A stretch of 64,000 nt of DNA, from contig CM072894.1 in NCBI GenBank assembly GCA_037013685.1, forward strand, positions 33,793,029-33,857,028. The letters run 5' to 3'. Positions within the stretch are counted from its first letter, which is position 1. Every line of letters begins with the position of its first letter. The notes beneath the pieces were generated by a model. It was not told the DNA's origin, did not search any database, and was given only the letters and a program-made list of their open reading frames with translations. Made by a program: the position numbers and the translations under genes. Of this stretch, positions 13,299 through 25,186 are shown piece after piece. Origin of the DNA: Acridotheres tristis. Lineage: Eukaryota; Chordata; Aves; Passeriformes; Sturnidae.

Positions 13299-15684
13299 GG
13301 CACAGAAGAAGGAAAACTTTAGGTTAATTTTTTTTTTCCTTCTTAATCATCAGAGTTCCATGTTTTATTGCTAAATTATGTTGAAGGATTCAATCCCAGG
13401 AATTTATCATGAAAAAAATTATTTCGTTTCCTCTGGTACAATATAGTTTTATTTTAAAATTTATTGTTGTTTTTAAGTTTGACCCCCAAATCTGAGACAG
13501 CTCAATCCATTTTGGAGCCATTGATGTGTATAATGCCAGCATCAGTTTATTTTCACTAAGAAGCAACTCATTGTATGTGAGGAGATTGCATTGATATGAT
13601 CACCCCCCAAAGGTTCCCAGAGACTGGATGTGCAAAGCAGTCACACCACAAAGCAACACATCTTAGGACATAACCTATAAACATCTGGCAGTATTCAGAC
13701 TTACAAATTCTAATATTGCAGAAGTTGTGAAAACACAGGATCTGTTTGTTGCCTCTTTGCAATCCTTGGTTTTCACAGTCATTTTTACAGAATCAGAAAA
13801 AAACAGGGTAATTAAAACATAAGGTTCAACATCTTTAGATATGTAGAACATTTTCTGTTGCCTAAAACAAATATTCCCAAAGAAAGTATAAAACATTTTT
13901 CTGACTTGCAAAGTTTTTGCAGTCTATCATTTAAATTACTTAAATAAAGGGAGCTTTACTGCTCCCAAAAGCTGAGAATATAACACCCGCCATGCATATT
14001 AGCTTGATCTTTTTGACAGACCAGAAAAGTGTTTGTGTGTGCCAATTAAAACAAAAATGGATCCCTAGTGGCTTGTTCCTCACACAACTTCTGAAGACTG
14101 CTATCATTGTATGCCGGGGTAACCCTGGATAAGGCGGCTCTCCAAAGTAAACAAACTTTTCAAAACTTTTATGACAGATGGGGGTTACAAATGCATTTTA
14201 ATAAGAGAGTTGCCAAAGCAACTTTTTTGCAATCAGCATATATTTACTTAACATCTAGCAACATTGGGAACACAAGGCAGATACTTTCTCACCAAATTTT
14301 TTAACAAATATCATTTTTTTTGAAAGATTGGTTGAAGACCTTTTCTCTCAAGCTGATATTTCCCCATCACTTCAATGTTAACTTTGCTCGACATCCAAAG
14401 GACTGCGAGATGGGTGAAGCCAGACTGTAACATGAGACAGACAATCTGCTTGATAATGAAATTTCTTTGGTAGTCATAAACATCTTGGAGTCCTTTAAGA
14501 AATTTAACTATCAGCATAACCATGACTACCTCTGTTTGATAGGCTGGCTCATGCAATGGGTACGTGATGCTGTACAATACAACTCAGCTCAAGACTGAGC
14601 CTTTTGTTTCCTTTTGTTTCCATTTTTTAATATTAGACAGCTCACTACGGTACAGCACAGAGAGATATTTTATTTATCCTCTCGGCTGCTCACTCATTCA
14701 GCATAAACATGGCCAAGAGACTGGATTTAAGAAAAAGAAAGAATTTAAGATCAACTTCCAGAAATGCAGTTAGACTTTTGACGTATTTTTAAAAACTTGC
14801 ATGGCTCTGTCCCACTTTAATTCAAATTCAGCTAATTAAACCACTAAGGAGCATACTGTCTCCCAACTTTAATTAATTCTACTTCTACTGGGGGTGTGGA
14901 CACAAGAGTATCCAGGGTTTATGCATTTATTCTCAATTTTTATTATATTTAATGATTTTTTAAATGTATTTAGAGAGAAAATTCTCAATATCCTTTTTCC
15001 TTTTTTTCTTTTTTTTTCCCTTCTTCTTGACTCTTTTTACAACTTCCCTGGCCCAGACCTGATGGCTGCCATGCAGATGGCAAATGGGGTATCCTGCATC
15101 TCATGGATAGAGCCCATCCTGAAAAATCTCTTAGGAAAACAGAGAGAAAAATCCAGATTTCTCTTCATTATGGGGAATCAGGTTGATTAGCATGATCAGA
15201 AAAAAACCCACCACTTTGTGAAAGAACAAGGTGAGATGAAGGGAGCAGTGGGAAGGGGGAAGAGTGTTAGGTTTGGAGCTAGCAATGCTCCAGCAACTCA
15301 CATTTCCTTTTTTCCTACACATATCAAGGGCAGCAATCCCAATGCACAGTGCAACAAGAGGAACACATTTTATTGAATTTCTGCACGCAGAGGTATCTGT
15401 CAATCCAAGTTTAAATCACTTAGTGTTCACCACAAGCTGTGTGAGTCCCAGGTGGCATAAAAATTTCTGTTTTCTGCACTGAATCTTGCACTGGATTAGC
15501 AACTGCTGAAGTTTCCACGGTCCAAAAGCAGCCAATAATCCAACACTGAACCATTGGAGCTGGTTATACAAAGCTTCACCTTGATAGTCCAGCAGTTTTT
15601 CTGGATATCCCAGTTTCAGGGGGAGTTAAATATTGGCTTGTTTCAGTATTTGGATGAATTAAAGCTGTGACATGGTTTTCCAGT

Positions 15685-15698
15685 GCTCATGCATGAGC
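15685..15698. repeat. 14-bp perfect palindrome
   Basis: GCTCATGCATGAGC is self-complementary. A partial copy (TATGAGCC) follows within 15 bp. Confidence 0.6.
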
Positions 15699-17179
15699 TA
15701 TATATGAGCCATACACTTCCTAGGTTGCTCACTCTGCTCCCTTTTTCTTGTTGCATGGTACACACTAAATTTTTTTTGCTGCATTTCTCCTTCCCCACAG
15801 AATTCCTCACTTCCTGTATGAAGATTTGTTCTTGGCATTGTTTGAAAATAGTTAATCACTGCAAATAATAGTTGTGGCCACCAGAGATGCATAAGTACAC
15901 TTTGAAGTGAGTGAATCAATAAGACGGGTTTGGATTTTTGTTTTGCCGTGTGAATTTATCATCCTTTCCCATATCTCCATAGAGTGGCTATCAGTAGGAT
16001 TGCTGGAATTGCCTCCATCCCTGTTCTGCAGCTAAAATAAATGCAAGAACATCTGTAGAAGTGTATATTGGTAAAGAACTAGAGGGATGCCAGAAAGGAG
16101 ATGTTTTTCACAGTGGTGCCATAGTCCCTGAACCAAACTTTTCAGGAAAACCAAGGACAGAAGACCCTGATCTTCTTCCATGGCTCTTTTACCTCCTGTT
16201 TCCTATTGGCATAGATATATTGTGAAAGGAAAGTCTGTGAGACAAGCTCTGAAGGATGATCTGTAAGGGTTGGGAAGTCCTGGCACAGCAGTATATCCCA
16301 GAGCACAACCTAGCACAGGAAAACTACATAATTCGTAACTTAAAAAAACCCAAAACTGTTGATCCTGGGTAGCCTTCAAGGTATATTTGTATATTATAGA
16401 ATGGTAATGGCATTAATTAGACACAGTGTCCTGTATTTTGTGGAGCCAAAAGGGTACATTTCTGTTTAATAACATAGGAAGGATGTTGTTGAACACCACC
16501 TTGGTGCATCATTATGGTGACACGCAAAAGAAGCTCAACCCTCCATTTGCAGCTTTATAAGGTGACAAGAGAAACCTTTAATAAGCCACAAATAGAATAC
16601 CAGGAAGTGTTTCACACCTGCCTCCCTTCCCACTTCCCACACTGTTTTGGCAGCCCAGCAGTGCATTGAATTTAGCACACATTTACCTGTGGTGAGATGA
16701 TATTTTCTGAGGACCAGTGCTTAACAGCAGGGCTGTGCTACTGCTTGCTGCAGAACTGCCATGTGAGTGGATTCAGCCTTTGAAGTAATTTTTTCCCGTG
16801 GTGCTGTAGCAAGAGAGAGGGAATTCAGGAACTCTGGTTTTCCAATCCCCAACCTGAAGGGCATGGCAAACCAGAGGGTTAATGCCAGTTGTGAATCCTC
16901 AGTGTGGGTATTTATTGCTGACAGCAGCAGCAGCATTCTGCCTGGTAAGGTGGTGCTAATTCTAGAGTGTAGCCTTTGCAAAAATGATGGCACAGAGAGA
17001 GCGATTTCGGGAGGTATTTAAATAAGTGAAGTACCTGGCACAATGGAGTCTGGCAGCTCTGGATAGAGCACTTCATTTTCTTTTTTTTCCCCCCAGATTT
17101 GTCTTTCATTTGTTTCCCCAGCCCCTCTGTTTATTTCAGCAGTGCCTGACACAGGGACGGTGTGTTAACAGGCCTTAAT

Positions 17180-17244
17180 ATTGAACAATTTCTGTTTGTT
17201 GTTAGTTATACATCATTTAGGGCTGTGATCATAAATTGTTCAAT
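17180..17244. repeat. 12-bp inverted repeat with a 41-nt loop
   Basis: ATTGAACAATTT (17180-17191) and AAATTGTTCAAT (17233-17244) are perfect reverse complements, so the region could fold into a hairpin of about 65 nt. Confidence 0.65.
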
Positions 17245-18239
17245 CACAAGGTTTAGTCAAAACCAGCATTCTTTACTGATGTCTTTTCCCAAGGGTGTTG
17301 AAAATTTGATTGTTCAAAGTGCAAATATGGTTTAGCAATCCTTTCCAAGAGTCATTTATCAGAAATCCTAAGGAGGTAATATATAAAAGTGGGATAGAAA
17401 ACCTGCACATTAAATAGGATTTACCAGCCAAAGCCTTTGGAACTGCTTGCCTGTGAATGACTGGAATGGAGCAGAACAAAGTCAATTACTGACTGTAATT
17501 AAGGAGTGGATGCATTTAAACTGTAGAGAGCAGTAGCAGTCTTCTTGAAACTGTCTTGTTACTCTGAAGATTAGTCTGAGGAAAGAAAGAAAAGGACTTG
17601 AACTGTATCTTACAGAAAGTATATTTTAAAGGAATTCTCTTCCCTCCATTCTATGATCTGCTTTTACAGATTTGCTCATAAAACACTGATAATATATGAT
17701 TATCAAAATAACACATTCAAGACAAAGAAACTTTCAACATGTATTTTGCTTTGGTCTTGTTAGCAATGGAGTATCTCTTTTGCATATCATACAGTGCAAA
17801 TATTTATGCAGTGCTGAATACTTGTATTTTAATAAAGCTTGAATTTACTGAACGGAAGGCTGAACTATGTTGTGTCCTTTTTAAGCCTTCAAAATACAGT
17901 AAATCTAATTACATATGTTGCTCTTACTTTGAAAATGTTATTCCATTTTATAATTTTAATAATGATTTGTTTATACTGGGAGAGAGGCATTAGATTGAAT
18001 TGTTGCCTGTGTTTAGTCTAATTCATATCTGCATGTATACATTAATAAATTGTGATATCATTTCATATATTTTGAACCCAAACCTGGCCATGTGAACCGT
18101 GCAGAGAAGTGGAGGTCAGCTCTTTGTACTGCTCACCTTAAGCTGAATTTGGGCTTTTTATTCCCTTTTGGTGAAGGGCAGGGTGAGTGTGTGAGTGGTG
18201 ATTAACAAAATGGCCACGGGCTAACGAGGGAATTGAGAT

Positions 18240-18440
18240 TTCCCCAATAAATATCTCTCCCTGGTGCTCAGGGAGCAGTGGGGTGGCTGGAGTTGGCTCC
18301 CAGTGGGTGCAGAGGGGATGGGATGAACATCTGCAGCCGGGCAGCCCCGAGCCCACACCAGGGGACCATTCCCACATTCTCAGCAGCACTCCCACGGGAT
18401 GTCTCCGCTGGAGCTGCACTGACGGGATTTTCCTTAATGC
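18240..18440. other. GC-richer patch in AT-rich intron
   Basis: This part of the intron is visibly richer in G and C than its surroundings and carries several CpG dinucleotides (for example in gccggg, cccgag, cacggg, tccgct, gacggg). It is too small and too CpG-poor to call a CpG island. No repeat family or coding exon was recognised; overlapping short open frames on both strands reflect the lack of stop codons in GC-rich sequence. Confidence 0.5.
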
Positions 18441-19225
18441 TGATGACTTTGGAAGCCTTCCTTACAGGCATTTCCTCAATAAAGGGAGGGTTATAGGACA
18501 ATTAATGCGACATTAGGCTGTTGTTTTTTGGTTTGGGTTTTCTTTTCCCTGGTATTTTTTCAGTTTTAAGGAATATGCTGGGAGTACCCAGGCTGGTGAG
18601 GATCTGCTATTTCTTTTTTGCTTCAGTGAAAATTCTTGACATGGGGAAGATGCAGAGAAACAGAGGCACTTCATGTCAACGTATTTACATAAATAAACTG
18701 TGCCAGGTCGTAACAGCTTTGCTTTGGTTTGCTTTTTCCCAGAGTTTGGTCAGAAGGAAATCCCTATTGTCCACTATGCTCAGCCACTCCCCTAAAATAC
18801 CTGAAAAGGTTTTGGTGCTGAATAATCCCATGTTCCAGTGAACATTCCAACATTCAAACTAAACACTGAGACCCAAGTGTTCCAATTCCGTGTGTGAATA
18901 CCACTGAATTTTGCACAAGCAGCTTATAACAACAGCAAAATAAAAATAAAACTTTGGTTCTAGAGCTGGTAGGAACTGGGCTTTTTTGGAGCATGGGCAG
19001 AACGAGCTCCTACCCCTTTCAAAATGTCAAAATGTGCTGGTGCTGTAGCCCTTGGTTGACTTGTCTGCAAACACAGAAAGTTGTTGTGCCCAGATGATGC
19101 TTTGTGGCCACATGCACCAGGAATCTATGAAATAATCCTGGGACAAAGCACTGCACAGCTCTGGGCCTCAGTTTTGCCATCTGTGAAATGGTTGCTTCAA
19201 CCTGTTGTGTGAAATACCTGGTGAA

Positions 19226-19246
19226 ATATATATATATATATATATA
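19226..19246. repeat. (TA)n microsatellite
   Basis: About ten uninterrupted TA units, followed by more AT-rich sequence to about 19275. Confidence 0.9.
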
Positions 19247-20019
19247 ATATGTGTAAAATAAAATATTATATATCATTATTATCCCAGTGGTTTACAGAAG
19301 TTCAGATCAACAGCATATACATACATATTTCCACCAAATATTAGGTTAGGCAGTGAAACAGCATTATCAGGGGATTGAATATTCTTTTGATAAATATTCC
19401 CAGTGAGTGGGTCAAAAATGTAAATCGCCTTCTATTCAGACAAACTGGGGATTTTTTTTTTCATGATAAATGGGCTCCTAATTACTCTACTGCAGCCATC
19501 TTTGATGATAATTTCTTTTTTTAATGTGAAAGAGTGACATTATTAATTTTACCAAAATGTTTGGAAGTGGGCTGGGGAATCACAGGTAAATAATAAATGT
19601 CCAAATTCAAGAATGGAGGTACCAGATGCAAAAAACAATACCAGTAAAATAGAAGTGGAAACTGCAAATGACAGGAAATAATTTTCATGAAGCATTCACT
19701 TCTTTTCAGGGTTCTTTGATTTCATTTGAACTGTGTCTTGTTACACCGAGTTTGCTGGCTTTTCTTAACTTTTGTCACATTCCCATTATTTCTGCACTAT
19801 TTGTGCTTGGTGGTTGCATTGCTGAGACAATATCTCGTTTGTTGTGACATTCAAAACAGTTTTCAGACAGAGGTTCAGAACTCCTCGGTATCTCAGCACT
19901 CCAGCAGACAAATCCCAGTAAAAAGGACAAGCATTTGGGGGGAATGGGAGGGAAAATAGGGGAAAATCATCTGTCTGGTGTGTGCTTTACTCACCTGTGT
20001 GTGCCCATGCCCTCCCCAG

Positions 20020-20118
20020 ATCACGACAGTGTCAGGAAATGAGTTCCTCCTCCAGTCGGATATCGACTTTCTCATATTGGATTGGTTCCACGCTATCAAA
20101 AATGCAATTGACAGATTG
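20020..20118 (+). CDS. ARHGAP15: ARHGAP15 coding exon: C-terminal end of the PH domain
   Basis: A 99-base exon, phase 0 at both ends, encodes 33 residues starting ITTVSGNEF and ending NAIDRL. It follows acceptor cctccccag and precedes donor gtatgt. The residues form the last strands and C-terminal helix of a PH domain. The Trp codon at 20083-20085 (in LDWFHAI) is the near-invariant tryptophan of that helix. In ARHGAP15 this domain binds phosphoinositides and brings the GAP to the membrane. The wording is almost that of mammalian ARHGAP15 as I recall it. Coding continues in phase into 22033. The preceding exon with the rest of the PH domain lies upstream of the window. The exon sits in a frame-open stretch too short to stand out as an isolated reading frame, so it was found from the splice sites and family match. 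Confidence 0.94.
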
Positions 20119-20734
20119 GTATGTATTTGTTTTGGCTGTTACCTTTATTAATTAAGATGTAGCAATTTCAACTTCATTTGCTCAGGCATCTCTACAGGTT
20201 TTAGGCAGTCAGCAGCTAGCTAGACATTCCTTTCTCTGAAGGATATAAAAATATGTATGCAAATCTACTAAAAAATGTCAGATAAACAAGGTTGTTGCAC
20301 AAAAATGTCATTTGATTCTTGCCTCGAAACGGAACGCTACATTTATTTCTCTGAAATAACAAGGACGCTGGCTTGCTGAGGGTTGTAAAAGCACACAAGC
20401 ACTTAATAACTAATGAATTTTTGCATTTTCTGTTTATGCAGCCTACAGTATATAATCTTCAATAGAACTATTAATACATTTGAGCCTTTTATGAATTTTT
20501 GTATTACTTATTCACAAGAATAACACTAGCAAATAATATTCCTTTGTAACTGATTGCTGGTATTCTCCCAGGAAGGCTGGGGGTTTTCTACTAGAAGTAA
20601 GCAGGGTTGCGTTTTATTAAAACAGTTTTTAATTACCAAACCAGCTTCAGCTGTAGCTTTTTCTTTCTTTTTTGCCACTCTCAGTACAAATTCCAAACAT
20701 CTTCCTCCTATCCCTGCTTCTTGATCCAAGAATA

Positions 20735-20787
20735 TTTTTTTCTTTTTTTCTTTTTTCTTTTTTTTCTTTTCTTTTTTTTTTTTTTAG
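20735..20787 (+). repeat. Long pyrimidine tract ending in AG
   Basis: T-rich run with scattered C residues, about 51 bases, closing with AG at 20786-20787. It looks like a very strong splice-acceptor tract but may simply be low-complexity sequence or the reverse complement of a retroposon tail. Confidence 0.75.
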
Positions 20788-21140
20788 GGCACCGACTTCC
20801 CTTGCTTCCCTTGTTCACTGCAGAATCTGTTGAGAGAAAAATATCCCCATTTCTTGCATTTTTCAGAGGTTTCAGTGCAGTGGAATCTGCAGCCTCTTTG
20901 AAAGGGTTAATTTGAACACAGCTACTGTTTCCTTAAAGAGCTACAAACATTCTATTACCCTGAGGCTATAATCAGCCAAGGAAAGTTTGATCTGATGATG
21001 TATGTCTTCATATTGTGCATTTCATTGGGTGTGTGAGGATATTGATATCCAACTAAAGACTTTGGGGTGGAGTTTTCCATGGAGAGTCAGGAAAAAAAAA
21101 AATTTTGGCTTATTGTTCTACTAAACATCTAATAAACTGG

Positions 21141-21197
21141 ATTATATATCTGTATATCCGTATATCTGTATGTATATAGATATAGATATGTATGTAT
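21141..21197. repeat. TA/GTA/GATA-rich microsatellite
   Basis: Degenerate run of tatatctg, tatatccg, tatgta and tagata units inside the short intron. Confidence 0.8.
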
Positions 21198-22032
21198 TTT
21201 TTTTAGTATTATTTTTTTTAGCTGAAGTAATATTGTGGCATCAGCAGCCCTGGGCATGCAGAGAGCCCCAGCAGCTGGTGGCCCATGGCTGGCTGGTACT
21301 GGCCAAGGTCCGAGTGCGCAGGACAGCATGTCACCACGCACCACTCCTGGCCACTCCATCCCTGTCATCTATTTCAGTCCTGGAACTCTCAACGAGGGTG
21401 AGAAGCCTGGCAGCTTTCCAGGCTGTTGGGATGGCTGAGTCTCACCTGACCAAATGCCACGGGAAGAGACGCGGCTTCAGCCGAAACAGCGTAGCCTTTT
21501 TTTCGTTCCTTTTTTTTTGTTTTTTGCTTCTTTTCCCTGTTCATTTTCACTTTGTCTGCCAAAATAAGAGGAAAGCCCCCCGACTACTTCTTAAGCTTAA
21601 ACCAGCAGAATTCAACCCCGAATTTGCAATGATGTTTGAAATAATTGTGTTTGCAAGAATATTTACTGTAACTATCTAAACCAGAAAGGCAATTTAAACA
21701 CCCTTCCTCTTTGCCAGCATTTGAAAGTAGCCTGCAATGTGGAAATAATTTTGGTCCCTAAAGCCTAAAGAAGCAGGCCTTTTGTTTTCCTCACTTAAAT
21801 GGGAATTTATCTCAGAAATTAGGATCAGTCTGTCAGGGCCATAAAAGCTTTGCCATATGACAAATTTTGCATTACCCTTTCCTTAAATCATATACTCTCT
21901 GCACACTTGCTCTGTGTGTGTCTGTTAGCTTCTGTACTGGCGTTCTGGAATCTCTTGCTTCATTCTTTCAAATAATAATTTTATTAAAAGCATACACATA
22001 TGTATATACATATATATATATTCTTTTCCCAG

Positions 22033-22159
22033 CCAAAAGAACAGAGAATTACATCGAGAAATTCGGAGTTCAAACTCAGAAAATCCTCCAGCATCGAATT
22101 TCTGAATAACTTAGACACTGAATCCAAAGAGCCAAAGCCTGAACACAGAAAATCTTTAA
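22033..22159 (+). CDS. ARHGAP15: ARHGAP15 coding exon: linker between PH and RhoGAP domains
   Basis: A 127-base exon, starting in phase 0 and ending in phase 1, encodes 42 residues plus one base. It begins PKEQRITSRN and ends KPEHRKSL. Acceptor cttttcccag, donor gtaagg. The segment is charged and rich in Ser, Lys and Glu, without predicted fold, as expected of the flexible linker between the lipid-binding and catalytic domains. Its last part, KEPKPEHRKSL, is very close to the mammalian protein as I recall it, while the first 30 residues are clearly more divergent than the exons on either side. The final A joins TT at 43331 to give an Ile codon where I recall Met in human. RKSSS and HRKSL are basic-Ser motifs that could be phosphorylated; this is inference only. 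Confidence 0.92.
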
Positions 22160-23174
22160 GTAAGGCTTTTTTCTTTTCTCATTTTTCTTTCTTTCGTTTT
22201 TTTTTTTTTTAATCTTTCCTTTTTAGATAACTATGCCATTACAGGGCAAGATAATTTTTATTACATACAGAATGTAAGGAAGATCACTGAGAATTTTAAA
22301 GCTGAATATGTTCTGCACTGATATACATAACTTGCATTTAAGTAAAGACAGTTACTAGCTCCATACTTTTAAAGGGTGACACTCTCTCCTAAGCAAAATA
22401 AATTTGTTTAGGAGCAAAGACATTTATTTAAGCCATTTATTTTTAAAAATAAGCAACATGAGCCCTGTGTTAATGGTCTGTTGCAGTTGCTTTGTTTCCA
22501 TTTTAGTAAAATACCTCAAATTGCCAGAGTAATTTTGTCTGTTGTGTATTTATACACTGAATTGCTGAAAGAATTGACATATCCTCTGCAGCCAACAATC
22601 AGTGATGTATCTATAATTTTATAGAAGATAAATTCCAGGGTTTGGCACTGATTTTTGTCAGTGTGATTAGAAAAGAAAGTGATCTAAAACTAGCAGGGGT
22701 GTGCTTTACTCCTCTGGAAAGACTTTCCCAGTTTGTGCCGAGATGCTCCTGAGATCGTGGGCAGCAGCCACAGGAACTGGTGCTGACCCTGAATCCTTCA
22801 CTCAGCGTTTTTTTTAACTTCACCCTCTCCCCTGAATTTTTGTTTTCCTCCTTTGTTTGGTGGGAGATTCACACCCTGGTCCCGATGCTGTGACAGCCCC
22901 AGACTGGCAGGCTGGTTCGAGGTACCTTTAGGTACCAAAGGGCTCTGTAGGAATTTGCCTGCATGTATTTCAGTGCAGGATCAAAGCCTGAGATGTTAAG
23001 AAAAGAGCTGCATTAAAAACACCCTACATAGCTATTTTTAATGATAATTATCCACACAATCATAAATATATGCACAAATGCGTGCGCGTACACACAAATA
23101 GAGACTCATTAAATAGTCTCTTTTTGCAGACCACAGGATTTGGGGGTTTGTTTTCTTATTATCTTGAAGATGTT

Positions 23175-23218
23175 TCTTTTTTTTTTTTTTTTTTAAGGGT
23201 TTTGGGTATTTTAGGGTT

Positions 23219-23248
<30 letters not shown>
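23175..23248. repeat. Poly-T tract and (GTTTT)n repeat
   Basis: About 20 T residues at 23175-23194, then a short spacer, then four to five GTTTT units to about 23248. Confidence 0.85.
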
Positions 23249-23250
<2 letters not shown>

Positions 23251-24561
23251 TTTGTGTTATAAAATATAAAGTAGCTTGAACGTGGCTTGTGAAAAATTGT
23301 CCCAATATCTTAGCACTGGATGTTGTGTTGCATTTCTCAGAGAAAGAAAAATAAGACTGAGAACACAGTGAGTTCTGAGGGTCTGATTCTGCTCTTATTG
23401 TAGCTAATAGCAAAATGCCCATAAAATGTCTCAGCACTCAGGGAATTTTTATTTATTTATTTAGACTTCTCACATATCTTTAAATGATAATTTGTCAGAC
23501 AAAACAGAAAAAGTGACTATGAGCAGTGACAGAGACTTAGTCTATGTTTCTTTTCAAACCTTAGAGAATCCTGAATAACCTCCGTTTTGTTAAAGGCTAT
23601 TTAAACTATTAAAAAAATGTGAAAATATCTGCTGTGAAATCTCACTGAATCGAAGCTTGCATTTAAATACCGTAGATTGGATTGCTTCTAAAATATGTAT
23701 TCAGAACTTTTTTTTTTTTGGCCCCTTGAGATCAAGCAATTATGTGGAATTAGAAAAATCATATTATTCACTTACTTATTAGTAGTCTGAGCACAAACTG
23801 TATTGTCAGTTTTCTGCCTTTGGCTTTCTGTGCCCTTAATGTTCACACAAGTATCGTAGCCAGAATTATCGGCAGTTAGAGCCAAAATTGCTTTAAAAAG
23901 GCATGAGAACTGGTAATGACACATTGTTAGCAGTTAACAGGTGGTCGTTTCATTGTCCAGTTTGACTGCAGAGCACAAAGATATGTGCAATATCTGCAAG
24001 TGTGTTTATAAAGTTCTTGCAAAGTTTAACGATTTTATAATTTTATAGTGCTTTTACGTTATTGACTATTGCCAGTGCCAAATCCAAACAAAGGAGATTT
24101 TTTAATGATGCCTTAGAACTCCTCCAGTTTAACAAAGAAGATGAGCAACTGATGTGCTAGCAGTCCTCCCCCTCCCGTTCTGATAACCTTTAATGAAATA
24201 TTCAGACAGCTCAGATTCATTTGTATTTACCTTGCCTATGTTGTAGGGGTTGCAAAAAATATCTAGTTTTAGACTGGGTACTGCTACATCATTACCTTTT
24301 CTTGTTTTAGAAGCATAAGTATATCAAGCACAGGTACATTATAACCAAATCATTTCAGTAATTTAGTCTTTAATTTAAAACTGGGGAGACTGTCCCTAGA
24401 GACTTAGTAGCAGGAATTTGGTTTTTATGTCTAATCCTAATTGCTTTTGCTTGCACTACAAGGACAAATGGTAATTCTCTGTTATGCTTTTTGAGTTATA
24501 CATTGATTTCATTGAAAATTGGGCTCAAACTGCCGGGCTCAATTTCCAAAGTTCAGAGAGT

Positions 24562-25186
24562 GGCCATTCTCTTGGTCACACAGCTTTTCAGTGGCTTCTT
24601 ATCCAGTCTGGTTTCAGCTCATGTTCTAATTGAAGTTTTCTTGAGCTAAGAAGAAACCAAGAATGGCCTTGGGGAGTGTTATCAGAATATGTAAAACTGT
24701 GATCTTGTTCTCAAATACATGGAAAGAGATGACTTTTTATTTTGTCATGTCAGCTATTTCACTGATATAATTTCTGCAGCTGATGCTGGTCAAAAATAGC
24801 ATGCTTTTTACCCCAGAAACCTCCTCCATTAGAAGAAGGGTGCAAAAGAAAATTGCCTTGCAGCAGCACTTCTTTTGATGCAAAGAAGTGTTGCTCTAAA
24901 CAGGTAATTTTAAAAATTAGTATCAGACTTCATAATTTCCAGGTAATTTAATTATAATTCAAACCATTGGGGTATTTTGTTTTTTTTCTCGTAAGGTTGC
25001 CAAAACTCCCTCCTAATTAGTACCAGTTCTATTTGGGCAGACCACTGTTAGGTGGTCTGCCACGTTAATTTTGTATCCCATGGTACCAGGCACCTGGGGT
25101 ATTCTGCAGGCAGAGATGCAGTTGTGATATATGGGAAGTAGGGAAAGAATTGGGATGTAGGGAACCTTGTGCACTACAAGGTTCCC
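24562..25186. repeat. Cluster of four strong hairpins
   Basis: First, GGCCATTCTCTTGGT (24562-24576) pairs with ACCAAGAATGGCC (24656-24668) with a 2-nt bulge. Second, a 14-bp stem with one G-T wobble joins 24862-24875 to 24882-24895 across a 6-nt loop. Third, a perfect 10-bp stem joins 25036-25045 to 25052-25061. Fourth, a perfect 11-bp stem joins 25160-25170 to 25176-25186. I know of no repeat family with this structure and assign no function. Confidence 0.65.

Larger units (their letters stand above)
1..20019 (+). other. ARHGAP15: Intron of ARHGAP15, 3' part of an intron of at least 20 kb
   Basis: No exon was found here. I looked for the preceding PH-domain exon, which should end in a phase 0 donor just before the Ile-Thr-Thr-Val sequence, and saw no match. 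The stretch holds A-rich tracts (1330-1421, 2146-2177, 11343-11376), a 30-bp tandem repeat at 4905-4970, a CR1 3' end at 10465-10620, an AT-rich palindrome cluster at 13227-13298, a 12-bp inverted repeat at 17180-17244, a GC-richer patch at 18240-18440 and a TA microsatellite at 19226-19246. The intron ends in a pyrimidine-rich acceptor, cctccccag. The rest is unremarkable AT-rich sequence with no recognisable element. Confidence 0.8.
20119..22032 (+). other. ARHGAP15: ARHGAP15 intron, 1.9 kb, phase 0
   Basis: Donor gtatgt, acceptor cttttcccag. It contains a 51-base pyrimidine tract ending in AG (20735-20787) and TA/GTA-rich sequence at 21141-21197. A stretch of TA dinucleotides (about 21990-22020) lies directly before the acceptor. 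No second gene is evident. A 169-codon plus-strand frame at 21170-21679 begins in the TA repeat and ends in T-rich sequence, and looks spurious. Confidence 0.88.

Noticed and set aside
21170..21679. 169-codon plus-strand open frame
   Set aside because: It starts in a TA/GTA microsatellite and includes T-rich runs giving poly-Phe/Leu. It has no family resemblance and lies wholly within the short intron.
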